Shown here piece by piece: positions 26,459 through 35,124 of a DNA stretch of 64,000 bases. Where the stretch lies: assembly GCF_036924745.1 (NCBI RefSeq), contig NZ_JAZHSD010000001.1, positions 2,790,001-2,854,000 on the forward strand, in the 5' to 3' direction. Under the pieces are notes generated by a model that did no database searches, was not told the DNA's origin, and saw only the letters and a program-made list of their open reading frames with translations. Within the stretch, counting starts at the first letter, position 1, and the number at the start of each line of letters is the position of its first letter. Source of the DNA: Bradyrhizobium sp. AZCC 1693. GTDB lineage: Bacteria; Pseudomonadota; Alphaproteobacteria; Rhizobiales; Xanthobacteraceae. Position numbers and translations under genes: made by a program.

Positions 26459-26474
26459 ATTATGAATTCATAAT
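26459..26474. promoter_or_regulatory. Perfect 16-bp palindrome upstream of the FAD/Fe-S dehydrogenase gene
   Basis: ATTATGAATTCATAAT is a perfect inverted repeat in the 98-base gap between the GntR gene and the dehydrogenase. AT-rich dyads of this kind are common operators of FadR-type GntR proteins, so it is a plausible binding site for the regulator encoded just upstream. Confidence 0.5.
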
Positions 26475-26549
26475 GTAATTCGCCCTGGAAAAAGTGCATA
26501 ATCCCGCTGAGGGGTTACAACGACCCTCTTGGGTCACTTTGGATTTGGG

Positions 26550-29492
26550 ATGAAAAACGCCTCAACACTCGAGCGACGCCTGCGGTCGAACATGACCGGC
26601 GACGTCCTTTTCGGCGCCTTCGACCGAGGCCGCTACGCCACCGACGCATCGTTCTACCAGATCATGCCGCTCGGGGTCGTGATCCCCCGCACCATCGATG
26701 AGGCGCTGCGCGCGCTTGCGATCGCCCGCGCCGACGGCCTGGTTGTCACCCCGCGCGGCGGCGGCACATCGCAATGCGGCCAGACGGTCAACGAGGGAAT
26801 CGTCGTTGATTTCTCCAAACATCTGAACCGCATCCTCTCGCTCGACGTCGAGAACCGCACTTGCGTGGTCGAGCCCGGCATCGTGCTCGACGACCTCAAC
26901 CGCCAGCTCAAGAAACACGGGCTGTGGTTTCCGGTCGACGTCTCGACCGCCTCGCGCGCCACCATCGGCGGCATGGCCGGCAACAATTCCTGCGGCGGCC
27001 GTTCGCTGCGCTACGGCACCATGCGCGACAACACGCTGTCGATGGATGCGGCGCTGGCCGATGGGACGCTCCTGCATTTCGGCGAGGTACCGCGGGATCT
27101 GGCGCGGGTGACCTCGCCGCAGAGCGGGCTCGCGCTGTTCCGGGATATGCTCGATCTCGGCGAGCGCGAGGCCGGCGAGATATCGAAGCGATTTCCCAAA
27201 GTGCAGCGCCGCGTCGGCGGCTACAACCTCGATGCGCTGGTGCCGCGCAACGCGCCGAACAACATGGCGCATCTGCTGGTCGGCTCCGAAGGCACGCTGG
27301 CCTTCACCACGCAGGTCGAGTTGAAGCTATGGCCCATCATCCGCAACAAGGTGCTCGGCGTCTGTCACTTCGGCAGCTTCTACGAGGCGATGGACGCCGC
27401 CCAGCATCTGGTCAAGCTCCGCCCGATTGCTGTGGAGCTGGTCGATCGCACCATGATCGCGCTCGGCCGCGACATCGCGATGTTCCAGCCCGTGATCGAG
27501 GCGACCGTGCGCGGCGATCCGGATGCGCTGCTGATTGTCGAATTTGCGGAAGAGGATCAGCCCGACAATCTGCAAAAACTGAAGCAGCTTTCCGAATTGA
27601 TGTCAGATCTCGGCTTCGGCTGGAACCATCCGCAGCGCAAATGGGGCGGTGTGGTCGACGTTATCGAACCCGCGACGCAGACGGCAATTGCGGATTTCCG
27701 CACCTCCGGCCTCAACGTCATGATGTCGATGAAGCAGGAGGGCAAGCCAGTCTCCTTTGTCGAGGATTGCGCCGTGCCGCTGCCGCACCTCGCCGACTAT
27801 ACCGAGCGGCTCAACGCCATCTTCGCCAGGCACGGCACCCGCGGCACCATGTATGCGCATGCTTCCGAGGGCTGCCTGCACGTGCGGCCCGTTCTCAATT
27901 TGAAGCTCGAAAAAGACGTCAAGACGATGCGCGCCATCGCCGAAGAGACGTTCGAGATGGTGCGCGAATACAAGGGCTCGCACTCCGGCGAGCATGGCGA
28001 TGGCCTGGTTCGCTCCGAGTTTCACGAAGCAATGTTCGGCTCCCGCATCGTTGCCGACTTCCGCGAGGTGAAGCAGCGCTTCGATCCCGACAATCTGCTC
28101 AACCCTGGCAAGATCGTCGATCCTCCGAAAATGGACGATCGTTCGCTGTTTCGTTATCGGCCGGACTATCACATAGGCGAACTCAAGACCGCGCTCGACT
28201 GGTCGGCCTATCCCGGTGCCGGCGGCGGCTTTCAGGGCGCGGTCGAGATGTGCAACAATAACGGCGCCTGCCGGAAGCTCGAGGGCGGCGTGATGTGCCC
28301 GTCCTACCGCGCGACGCGCAACGAAAAGGACGTCACGCGCGGCCGCGCCAACACGCTGCGGCTCGCCATATCGGGCCAGTTGGGACCGGACGCACTGGCC
28401 TCAGATGAGATGGTGGACACGCTCAAACTCTGCGTGTCCTGCAAGGCCTGCCGCCATGAATGCCCTGTTGGCGTCGACATGGCCAAGATGAAGATAGAGG
28501 TGCTGGCTGCCCGCGCGGAGAGACACGGCCTTTCGCTGCGCGACCGGCTGGTCGGCTATCTGCCGCGCTATGCGGATCTCGCGTCCCGCTTCGCCCCGCT
28601 CGCCAACTGGCGCAACAACAGTCCGTTGCTGCGTGCGCTGTTCGAGAAGTTTGCCGGCATCAGCGCGAAGCGTGCCCTGCCCGCGTTCCGCCGCGACGTG
28701 TTCAAGGCCGACGCGGAGGTCTTCGGCCCCGCCGATGGCCATGAGGTCGTGCTGTTCGCCGATACCTTCAACCGCGCCTATGAGCGCGAGAATCTCGACG
28801 CCGCCTTGCGCGTGCTCGTCGAAGGTGGCTATCGCGTTCACATTCCACGACCCGTGGACCGCGCCCGTCCGCTGTGTTGCGGGCGGACATTCCTCTCAGC
28901 CGGCCTGGTCGCACAGGCGCGCAGCGAACTGAACAGGCTTGTCGCGACCTACGCGCCGTTCGCCGCGCGCGGCGTACCGATCGTCGGGCTGGAGCCGAGC
29001 TGTCTTCTGACGCTTCGCGACGAACTGCTCTCGCTGCGCTCGGACAATGACGCCAAGAGCGTCAGCGCGCATGCATTGCTGTTCGAGGAATTTCTGGTTC
29101 GCGAGGCGGAGGCGGGCCGCCTGAAACTGCCGCTCGGCGCCATGCCGACGAAGGCGCTGGTTCACGGTCACTGCCACCAAAAATCATTCGGGGCGTTCAA
29201 GCCGGTCGAAAAAATACTTCGCCTCATTCCTGATCTCAGTGTCGAAACCGTCGAATCCAGTTGCTGCGGCATGGCCGGCGCGTTCGGCTACGGCGCCGAC
29301 ACCTATCAAGCCTCGATGGAGATGGCCGAGCTGTCGCTGCTGCCGGCCGTTCGCCGCGCCGATGTGGCTGCGTTGATCGTCGCCGACGGTACCTCGTGCC
29401 GTCACCAGATCAAGGATGGCACGAACCGTGCAGCGCTGCACGTCGCCCGGGTGCTCGCGATGAGCCTCGACAGCGCGCGGCCCAACCATTAA
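26550..29492 (+). CDS. FAD-linked 2-hydroxyacid dehydrogenase fused to Fe-S/CCG domains (GlcD-GlcF/YdiJ-like)
   Basis: A 980-residue fusion. The N-terminal PCMH FAD domain shows VVTPRGGGTSQCGQTVNEG and MAGNNSCGGRSLRYGTM. The FAD-oxidase C-terminal domain follows to about residue 540, with EHGDGLVRSEF. Then come ferredoxin-like cysteines (CNNNGACRK ... MCPSYRATR and CVSCKACRHECPVG) and two CCG motifs (CCGRTFLSAGL and SSCCGMAGAFG). The layout matches E. coli YdiJ, a D-2-hydroxyglutarate dehydrogenase, and fused glycolate oxidase GlcDF. It should oxidise a D-2-hydroxyacid and pass electrons to the quinone pool. The ATG at 26550 is preferred to an upstream TTG. GlcG follows after 29 bases. Confidence 0.88.
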   Translation: MKNASTLERRLRSNMTGDVLFGAFDRGRYATDASFYQIMPLGVVIPRTIDEALRALAIARADGLVVTPRGGGTSQCGQTVNEGIVVDFSKHLNRILSLDVENRTCVVEPGIVLDDLNRQLKKHGLWFPVDVSTASRATIGGMAGNNSCGGRSLRYGTMRDNTLSMDAALADGTLLHFGEVPRDLARVTSPQSGLALFRDMLDLGEREAGEISKRFPKVQRRVGGYNLDALVPRNAPNNMAHLLVGSEGTLAFTTQVELKLWPIIRNKVLGVCHFGSFYEAMDAAQHLVKLRPIAVELVDRTMIALGRDIAMFQPVIEATVRGDPDALLIVEFAEEDQPDNLQKLKQLSELMSDLGFGWNHPQRKWGGVVDVIEPATQTAIADFRTSGLNVMMSMKQEGKPVSFVEDCAVPLPHLADYTERLNAIFARHGTRGTMYAHASEGCLHVRPVLNLKLEKDVKTMRAIAEETFEMVREYKGSHSGEHGDGLVRSEFHEAMFGSRIVADFREVKQRFDPDNLLNPGKIVDPPKMDDRSLFRYRPDYHIGELKTALDWSAYPGAGGGFQGAVEMCNNNGACRKLEGGVMCPSYRATRNEKDVTRGRANTLRLAISGQLGPDALASDEMVDTLKLCVSCKACRHECPVGVDMAKMKIEVLAARAERHGLSLRDRLVGYLPRYADLASRFAPLANWRNNSPLLRALFEKFAGISAKRALPAFRRDVFKADAEVFGPADGHEVVLFADTFNRAYERENLDAALRVLVEGGYRVHIPRPVDRARPLCCGRTFLSAGLVAQARSELNRLVATYAPFAARGVPIVGLEPSCLLTLRDELLSLRSDNDAKSVSAHALLFEEFLVREAEAGRLKLPLGAMPTKALVHGHCHQKSFGAFKPVEKILRLIPDLSVETVESSCCGMAGAFGYGADTYQASMEMAELSLLPAVRRADVAALIVADGTSCRHQIKDGTNRAALHVARVLAMSLDSARPNH

Positions 29493-29521
29493 TCCCGCTC
29501 AATCGCAAAGGAACTTAATTC

Positions 29522-29950
29522 ATGGCTGAACTCACCCTCGACGTCGCCCGCAAGATTCTCGATGCCGCCCTTGCCAAGGGCGTCGAGAAGAAACTGAAGC
29601 CGCTGGTCATCACCATTCTGGATGCCCGCGGCTGCGTCAAAGTCACGGCGGCGCAGGACGGCACCAGCCTGATGCGGGCCGAGATTGCGCACGGCAAGGC
29701 CTATGGCGCACTCGCGTTGGGCATGGGATCGCGGGCGTTGTTCCAGCGCGCCCAGGAGCAGGCCTATTTCGTCGGTGCGGTGAATGCGCTGGCGCAGGGA
29801 CGTCTGGTGCCGGTGCCCGGCGGCGTGCTGATCCAGGATGACGGCGGCCTGCTTGGCGCCGTCGGCGTCAGCGGCGACACCTCTGACAATGACGAGATCT
29901 GCGCCGTCGCAGGCATCGAAGCCGCCGGACTGAAGGCAAACGCGGGCTGA
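29522..29950 (+). CDS. GlcG/HbpS family (DUF336) protein
   Basis: A 142-residue protein of the GlcG/HbpS family: TLDVARKILDAALAKG at the N-terminus, ILDARGCVKV, RAEIAHGKAYGAL, and the C-terminal GGVLIQDDGGLLGAVGVSGDTSDNDE. Members bind haem or small ligands and accompany glycolate oxidase and diol dehydratase operons. The gene lies 29 bases after the dehydrogenase, so it most likely serves that enzyme. Its stop at 29950 touches the stop of the convergent crotonase gene. Confidence 0.9.
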   Translation: MAELTLDVARKILDAALAKGVEKKLKPLVITILDARGCVKVTAAQDGTSLMRAEIAHGKAYGALALGMGSRALFQRAQEQAYFVGAVNALAQGRLVPVPGGVLIQDDGGLLGAVGVSGDTSDNDEICAVAGIEAAGLKANAG

Positions 29951-30733
29951 TCAGCGCCCCGGCCATGACGGTTTGCGTTTCTCACCGAAGGCCTTGAGGC
30001 CTTCCTTGGCGTCTTCCGTCATCGCCAGCAACGCGATCTGGCTTTCGGTATAGGCGATGCTCTCGTCGAACGACATCGAGGCGATCGCCCGCATGGCGTA
30101 TTTGCCGCGCCGGATCGCGGTCGGCGACTTGTCGACGATGCGGCTGACCAGCCAGTCGACCTTGGCGTCCAGCTCGGCCGCCGGCACCACGTAGTTCAGG
30201 AGGCCGGCTTCCTTGGCCGTGTGCGCGTCGAACGGCTCGCCGGTCAGCGACCATTCGCTGACCAGCCGCTTCGGCGCGATCGACTGCAGCAGGCTGAGCA
30301 CCTGCATCGGGAACACGCCGACCTTCACCTCGGGCAAACCGAAAATCACGTGATCGGCAGCAACAGCCATGTCGGTCATGCACAGCAAGCCCATGCCGCC
30401 GGCCATGCAAACGCCCCCCACCCGCGCGATTGCGGGCTTGGTGGCGTTCTGCGACAGCCGCAGCAGATCGGCGTAGTCGACATTGGGCCTGGAATAATCC
30501 ATCGAAAACGCCGCGCCGCTGTGCTGCAGGTCGGCGCCGGCGCAGAACGCCTTCTCGCCCGCGCCCGTCAGCACGATGACACGGACGTCCTTGTCGTCAT
30601 GCGCGTCGCGATAGCCACGCGCGATGCCGGCGACCACGTCGGCATTGATGGCGTTGCGCTTGTCCGGCCGATTGATGGTAATCCAGAACGCCTGTCCGCG
30701 CTTTTCGCGTATCACGCTGTTCGTGTCGGTCAT
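29951..30733 (-). CDS. Enoyl-CoA hydratase/isomerase family protein
   Basis: A 260-residue crotonase with NRPDKRNAIN, the oxyanion block FCAGADLQ, GGVCMAGGMGLL, and the second catalytic glutamate retained in LPEVKVGVFP (Glu135). The first glutamate position (GGGxE) is Gly115. It may therefore act as an isomerase, hydrolase or lyase rather than a classical hydratase. The C-terminus AFGEKRKPSWPGR is typical. It is the last gene of the long minus-strand run (72 bases after the molybdopterin enzyme), which suggests a CoA-linked step in that pathway. Confidence 0.88.
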   Translation of the reverse strand: MTDTNSVIREKRGQAFWITINRPDKRNAINADVVAGIARGYRDAHDDKDVRVIVLTGAGEKAFCAGADLQHSGAAFSMDYSRPNVDYADLLRLSQNATKPAIARVGGVCMAGGMGLLCMTDMAVAADHVIFGLPEVKVGVFPMQVLSLLQSIAPKRLVSEWSLTGEPFDAHTAKEAGLLNYVVPAAELDAKVDWLVSRIVDKSPTAIRRGKYAMRAIASMSFDESIAYTESQIALLAMTEDAKEGLKAFGEKRKPSWPGR

Positions 30734-30805
30734 TGTCCCGCTCGCCTGGTTTGCCGTTGCATGGCAAGCATTTGCGGCAGGATGGCAGCGGACTGCAAGC
30801 GGGAA

Positions 30806-32902
30806 TTAGCCGGCGGGCGCGGTCTTCTTCACCCAGACCTTGTTGTCATGGAACGCCGCGCCACCGATGGGAGCGACCGTTTCAGCCCCGGTCAGCATGT
30901 TGATGCCGCGGCCGCCGATATGAGCCTTGTTCGGATGGATGGACTCGGCGATCAGCACGCCGCGGCGCACCCCGTCAAACAGCTTTACCGTCAGCGTGGT
31001 TTCGCCCCGCATGTTGCCGAGCGTCACGGCGTCGCCATCGGCGATCGAAAGGCTTGCGGCGTCTTCCGGGTGCATCATCACTGTCGGCGCACCCTCGCGG
31101 GCCTGCGATCCCGGCGTCTCGTTGAAAGTGGTGTTGAGATAGCTGCGCGACGGCGAAGTGGCGAGGCGGAACGGATGAACCTCATCCGCCTCCTCGATGA
31201 TCGTCCAGTGGTCGGGCAGCGAAGGCATCTCGGCCCAAGGACCCAGGCCCGGATTGCCGACGGGCGGGTGCGCCCAGTCGGCCTTGAAATGGAACTTCTT
31301 GTCGGCGTGCGCGAAGCCGTCGAGATAATGCGAGGTGCGAAAATCCGGCTGGATATCGCGCCACAGATCCGCTTCCAGCGTCTCGATATCGCCGTGACCG
31401 CTCTTTTTCAGCGTCGCGTCGATCAGTTCGCGCGGCGTCATCTCAAACCCGGGATGCACGGCGTTGAGGCGGCGGCCAAGGCCTTGCAGCACCTCATGGT
31501 TAGAACGGCACTCGCCGGGCGGATCGATCAGCTTGGCGCCGACCGAAATATGCCCGTGACCGCCACCGTAATAGAGATCGTCATGCTCCATGAACATCGT
31601 CGCCGGCAGCACGATGTCGGCCATGGCAGCCGTCTCGGTCATAAACTGCTCATGCACCGCCATGAACAAGTCTTCGCGGGCAAAGCCCTTTCGCACAAGT
31701 GCCTGTTCGGGCGCCACCGTCACCGGGTTGGTATTCTGGATCAGCATCGCCTTGACCGGCGGTCCACCCTTCAAGGCTTCGGCATCGCCGGTCAGGATAC
31801 GTCCGATCTGGGACTGATCAAGCCAGCGGCTCGTGCGGTCGATCGCGTCATGCCCCTCGATGATGGATTCGTCGAACTTCCAGATCGAAGCATTGTTGAA
31901 GAAGGCGCCGCCACCTTCATATTGCCAGGCGCCTGTCACCGCCGGGATGCACAGCGCTGCATGCATCTGCGCCGCGCCGTTGCGGCTACGCGTGAAGCCG
32001 TAGCCAAGGCGGAAGAACGAACGTTTGGTTTGGCCGACAATGCGCGCGAATGCCTCGATCTCTTCCACCGGCACGCCCGAGATCGCTGAAGCCCATTCCG
32101 GCGTGCGGGTCGCGAGGTGCGCCTCGAGTTCGTCAGGACAATCGGTATAGCGATCCATATAGGCGCGATCCGCGTAACCCTCGCGGAACAGCACGTTCAT
32201 GACGCCGCAAGCAAAGGCGCCGTCGGTGCCCGGCCGGAGCAGTATCTTGATATCGGCCTGCTTCATCGTGTCGTTGTTGTAGACATCGATCGCCGCGATC
32301 TTCGCTCCGCGCTCCTTGCGGGCGCGTGAGGCATGGGTCATCACGTTGACCTGGGTATTCACGGGATTGGTGCCCCAGATCACAACGAGATCGGAGACCC
32401 CCATCTCGCGCGGGTCGACGCCGGCGATCTTGCCGGTGCCGATGGCAAACCCGATGCGCGCGACGGTCGCACAGATGGTGCCGTAGAAACGGGAATACTT
32501 CTTCACATGCGCGAGGCGATTGATGCCGTCGCGCATGACGAGCCCCATAGTGCCGGCGTAGTAATAGGGCCAGACAGACTGGGCGCCGAATTCGCGCTCG
32601 GCCTGATCGAAGCGCGCGGCGATCTCATCGAGCGCTTCATCCCAGGAAATCCGCGCGAACTGGCCCGAACCCTTTGGTCCGGTACGGCGCATTGGATGGA
32701 GCAGCCGGTCAGGATGATGAACACGCTCGGCGTAGCGCGCGACCTTCGCGCACACCACGCCGGCGGTATAGGTCTGCAGCTTGGAGCCGCGGACCCGGCC
32801 GATCGAGCGTCCGTCGATCACCTCGATGTCGAGCGCGCAGGCCGACGGACAATCGTGCGGACAGGTGGAGTGGCGGATATCGACCTTGGCGTGCTGGTTC
32901 AT
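30806..32902 (-). CDS. Molybdopterin oxidoreductase of the DMSO-reductase family
   Basis: The 698-residue enzyme binds a 4Fe-4S cluster through CPHDCPSAC at residues 14-22 and the following VVCAKVARY cysteine. It then shows molybdopterin guanine dinucleotide binding segments (VIWGTNPVNTQVNV, QNTNPVTVAPEQ) and the C-terminal dinucleotide-binding domain. There is no Tat signal, so it should be cytoplasmic. The size is that of single-subunit enzymes related to formate dehydrogenase/nitrate reductase or acetylene-hydratase-like hydratases; the reaction cannot be read off. It is in a minus-strand series with an SDR, MmgE/PrpD and a crotonase. Confidence 0.88.
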   Translation of the reverse strand: MNQHAKVDIRHSTCPHDCPSACALDIEVIDGRSIGRVRGSKLQTYTAGVVCAKVARYAERVHHPDRLLHPMRRTGPKGSGQFARISWDEALDEIAARFDQAEREFGAQSVWPYYYAGTMGLVMRDGINRLAHVKKYSRFYGTICATVARIGFAIGTGKIAGVDPREMGVSDLVVIWGTNPVNTQVNVMTHASRARKERGAKIAAIDVYNNDTMKQADIKILLRPGTDGAFACGVMNVLFREGYADRAYMDRYTDCPDELEAHLATRTPEWASAISGVPVEEIEAFARIVGQTKRSFFRLGYGFTRSRNGAAQMHAALCIPAVTGAWQYEGGGAFFNNASIWKFDESIIEGHDAIDRTSRWLDQSQIGRILTGDAEALKGGPPVKAMLIQNTNPVTVAPEQALVRKGFAREDLFMAVHEQFMTETAAMADIVLPATMFMEHDDLYYGGGHGHISVGAKLIDPPGECRSNHEVLQGLGRRLNAVHPGFEMTPRELIDATLKKSGHGDIETLEADLWRDIQPDFRTSHYLDGFAHADKKFHFKADWAHPPVGNPGLGPWAEMPSLPDHWTIIEEADEVHPFRLATSPSRSYLNTTFNETPGSQAREGAPTVMMHPEDAASLSIADGDAVTLGNMRGETTLTVKLFDGVRRGVLIAESIHPNKAHIGGRGINMLTGAETVAPIGGAAFHDNKVWVKKTAPAG

Positions 32903-32986
32903 GCGCTTCTAGGTAACATCAAACGCCGCGGTCGCCGAGAGGGTTTGTCCGGCAGTACACCTGCAAAAACGGCCGTTAGCCATGCA

Positions 32987-33739
32987 TCAGGCGCCGAAAT
33001 AAGCGCCGCCATTGGTGTGGATGGCCTGCCCGTTGATGTAGCGCGCGCCGGGCCCGCACAGAAAACGAACGGTTGCAGCAACGTCTTCCGGCAGGCCACG
33101 ATTGCCGGTGATGGTCTGATGGATCAAATGATGCGCCGGCTCCGGCTTGTCCTTGGGACGCGGCGTGCCGATCAGCCCGGGAACCACGCAGTTCACAGTG
33201 ATGCCGTCATCGGCAAGATCGTGGGCCAGCGCGCGGGTCAGGCCGATGATGCCGGCCTTTGCCGTCACCACATGCGCGCGGTTCTTCGCACCCGTATGCG
33301 CGCTGAGGCCGCCGATATTGACGATCGTTCCCGCGCCTGACGTGCGCAACGCCGGCAGGCAGGCCTTCACGCAGTGAAACGTTCCATCGAGGGTCACATC
33401 GAGGATTTCGCGCCACGCCGCGTAGTCCATCTCGGCGAAGGGTTTTTCGCGCCGCAGCGCCGCGTTGTTGATAAGGATATCGATACGGCCGAATTGCTTC
33501 ATGGCAGCATCCGCCATGGCCTGCACCGCCGCGGCGTCGGATACGTCGCCGAGATGAACCAGCGCCTTGCCGCCCGCGGCCTCGATTTCGCGCACAACCG
33601 CGTCCGCCTCAGCGCGGTTGATGCGCGCACTGACCACGATCGACGCGCCGCCCTCCGCGAGCGTCAGCGCGATCGCGCGGCCGATATTGCGGCCCGCGCC
33701 GGTGACGATGGCGACCTTGCCGGCGAGTTCTTTGGTCAT
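32987..33739 (-). CDS. SDR-fold protein lacking the canonical catalytic Ser and Tyr
   Basis: A 250-residue classical-length short-chain dehydrogenase. The cofactor motif TGAGRNIG is at 13-20 and NNAA at 91-94. In the active site the lysine is present (Lys161 in VVTAK), but the tyrosine four residues earlier is Val157 and the usual serine position is Gly144 (NIGGLSAHTG). The codons at these positions read clearly. The protein may bind NAD(P) and use a different chemistry, for example via Ser146 or His156. It lies six bases after the MmgE/PrpD gene and 84 bases before the molybdopterin enzyme. Confidence 0.85.
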   Translation of the reverse strand: MTKELAGKVAIVTGAGRNIGRAIALTLAEGGASIVVSARINRAEADAVVREIEAAGGKALVHLGDVSDAAAVQAMADAAMKQFGRIDILINNAALRREKPFAEMDYAAWREILDVTLDGTFHCVKACLPALRTSGAGTIVNIGGLSAHTGAKNRAHVVTAKAGIIGLTRALAHDLADDGITVNCVVPGLIGTPRPKDKPEPAHHLIHQTITGNRGLPEDVAATVRFLCGPGARYINGQAIHTNGGAYFGA

Positions 33740-33745
33740 GAGCCG

Positions 33746-35119
33746 CTACCCACGCAATGGAGAGAGATCGATACGGCCATTATACAGCCCCGCCATCAGC
33801 TTCAACGCAGCATCGCTTTGCACCGCGCTCCAGCCGCCATGCGCGGCGTTGAGCAGAAATTTGTCGGTCACGTCCTGTCGCGTCAGTGGCTCCTGCGCGC
33901 CGCCGCGCAAATAAGGCTGCCTATCCTCGACCACGCTGCCGTCTTTAAGCACGGCGCGGATATGACCGGTATAATTGTTCGGATAGGGATTATCCGGGTC
34001 GATCACGAACTTCACCTTGGCGGCGAGCGCCAGCACGCGCGGATCGCGGATCGCGTTTTCGGTGAATGCACCGAGTCCGACGCCGCCATGCACGAAGCCG
34101 GTAGCCAGCAGATAAGGCACGGCGAATTTCGCGGCATAGCCGTTGCGCGGACGCTGCTTGTCGGCGAGCGGCTCCCACAGCCGGTGCACCGTTCCCTCCG
34201 CCACCTCGCAGACGATCTCGGTGACATCCTCGGGTTTGATGCCACGCGCGGCCAGCCGGCGCGCACAATCGATATAGGGCTGCGCCATGGTCCCGCATGG
34301 ATAAGGCTTGAAGGCCAGCGTGTCCGTCACCCAGCGTGTGCCGAAATCGCCGGTCAGCGCATCGTAATCGCCCTCCGTGGTATGTGCAAAGCCATGGAAT
34401 AGCCCGTGCACGCCCTCGAACACCGTGCGTGGCCCGACGAACCCTGCCCGCGCCAGGAGCGCCGCGCGGATACCCGACTGCGCCGCCCATCCGGCATGCA
34501 GCCGTTTGGTCCAGGCGCCTTCCGCAAGATATTCGATGATGCCGCCGGCCAAGCTGCCGGCGACACCGAGGGCATCTACGATCTGCCTGGCGTTGAGGCC
34601 AAGCGCGGCACCGACGCCGGCGGCCGCACCCATCGCGCCGAAGATTGCCGTCGGATGAAAACCGGCCTTGTGAACGGCCTTCGGCACCACGAGGCTCAAC
34701 CGGCACAGCACTTCGGTGCCGACGGCGATCCCGGTCAGCGCCATGCGGCCATCCGGATGATGCCGCTCGCAGGCAGCGAGCACTGCCGGCACAATCACGG
34801 CGCCCGCATGCACCGGGCCGCCCTCGAAAGTATCGTCGAAATCCTCGCCATGCGCGGCCGTGCCGTTGACGAAGGCGGCGCCTGCCGCATTCAGCGTGCG
34901 CTGGTGCCCGATCGCCGTACAGGGGCCGTCATCGTCGCAGCCCGCCAGCGCGCTTCCGATGTAGTCCGCGTTGCGCGCGGTGACGCACAGCCCGACCACG
35001 TCGATCAGCAGGTCCTCGCATTTGCGCGCGGTCGCAGCCGGCAATGCGCCGGGCCCGAGTGCGACGATCTTTTCGGCCAGCGTTTCGGCGACCGACGTCT
35101 CCGGCAATCCAGAGGCCAT
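33746..35119 (-). CDS. MmgE/PrpD family protein
   Basis: A 457-residue protein of the 2-methylcitrate dehydratase/aconitate decarboxylase superfamily. It shows ALPAATARKCEDLLIDVVGL near the N-terminus, the GTAAHGEDFDD block, HAGAVIVPAVLA, FHPTAIFGAMGAAAG, and KPYPCGTMAQPYIDC. Members dehydrate or decarboxylate tricarboxylates and related acids; the exact reaction is open. The ATG at 35119 is preferred, but an earlier TTG overlaps the stop of the upstream binding-protein gene, so coupling is likely. It is followed closely by the SDR gene. Confidence 0.88.
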   Translation of the reverse strand: MASGLPETSVAETLAEKIVALGPGALPAATARKCEDLLIDVVGLCVTARNADYIGSALAGCDDDGPCTAIGHQRTLNAAGAAFVNGTAAHGEDFDDTFEGGPVHAGAVIVPAVLAACERHHPDGRMALTGIAVGTEVLCRLSLVVPKAVHKAGFHPTAIFGAMGAAAGVGAALGLNARQIVDALGVAGSLAGGIIEYLAEGAWTKRLHAGWAAQSGIRAALLARAGFVGPRTVFEGVHGLFHGFAHTTEGDYDALTGDFGTRWVTDTLAFKPYPCGTMAQPYIDCARRLAARGIKPEDVTEIVCEVAEGTVHRLWEPLADKQRPRNGYAAKFAVPYLLATGFVHGGVGLGAFTENAIRDPRVLALAAKVKFVIDPDNPYPNNYTGHIRAVLKDGSVVEDRQPYLRGGAQEPLTRQDVTDKFLLNAAHGGWSAVQSDAALKLMAGLYNGRIDLSPLRG

Positions 35120-35124
35120 ATCGG

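Noticed and set aside
24397..26499. 700-codon reading of aminotransferase copy 2 beginning in the GntR gene
   Set aside because: Residues before MRQGRHFLQ are antisense to the regulator; the ATG at 25599 with GGGAGG is the true start.
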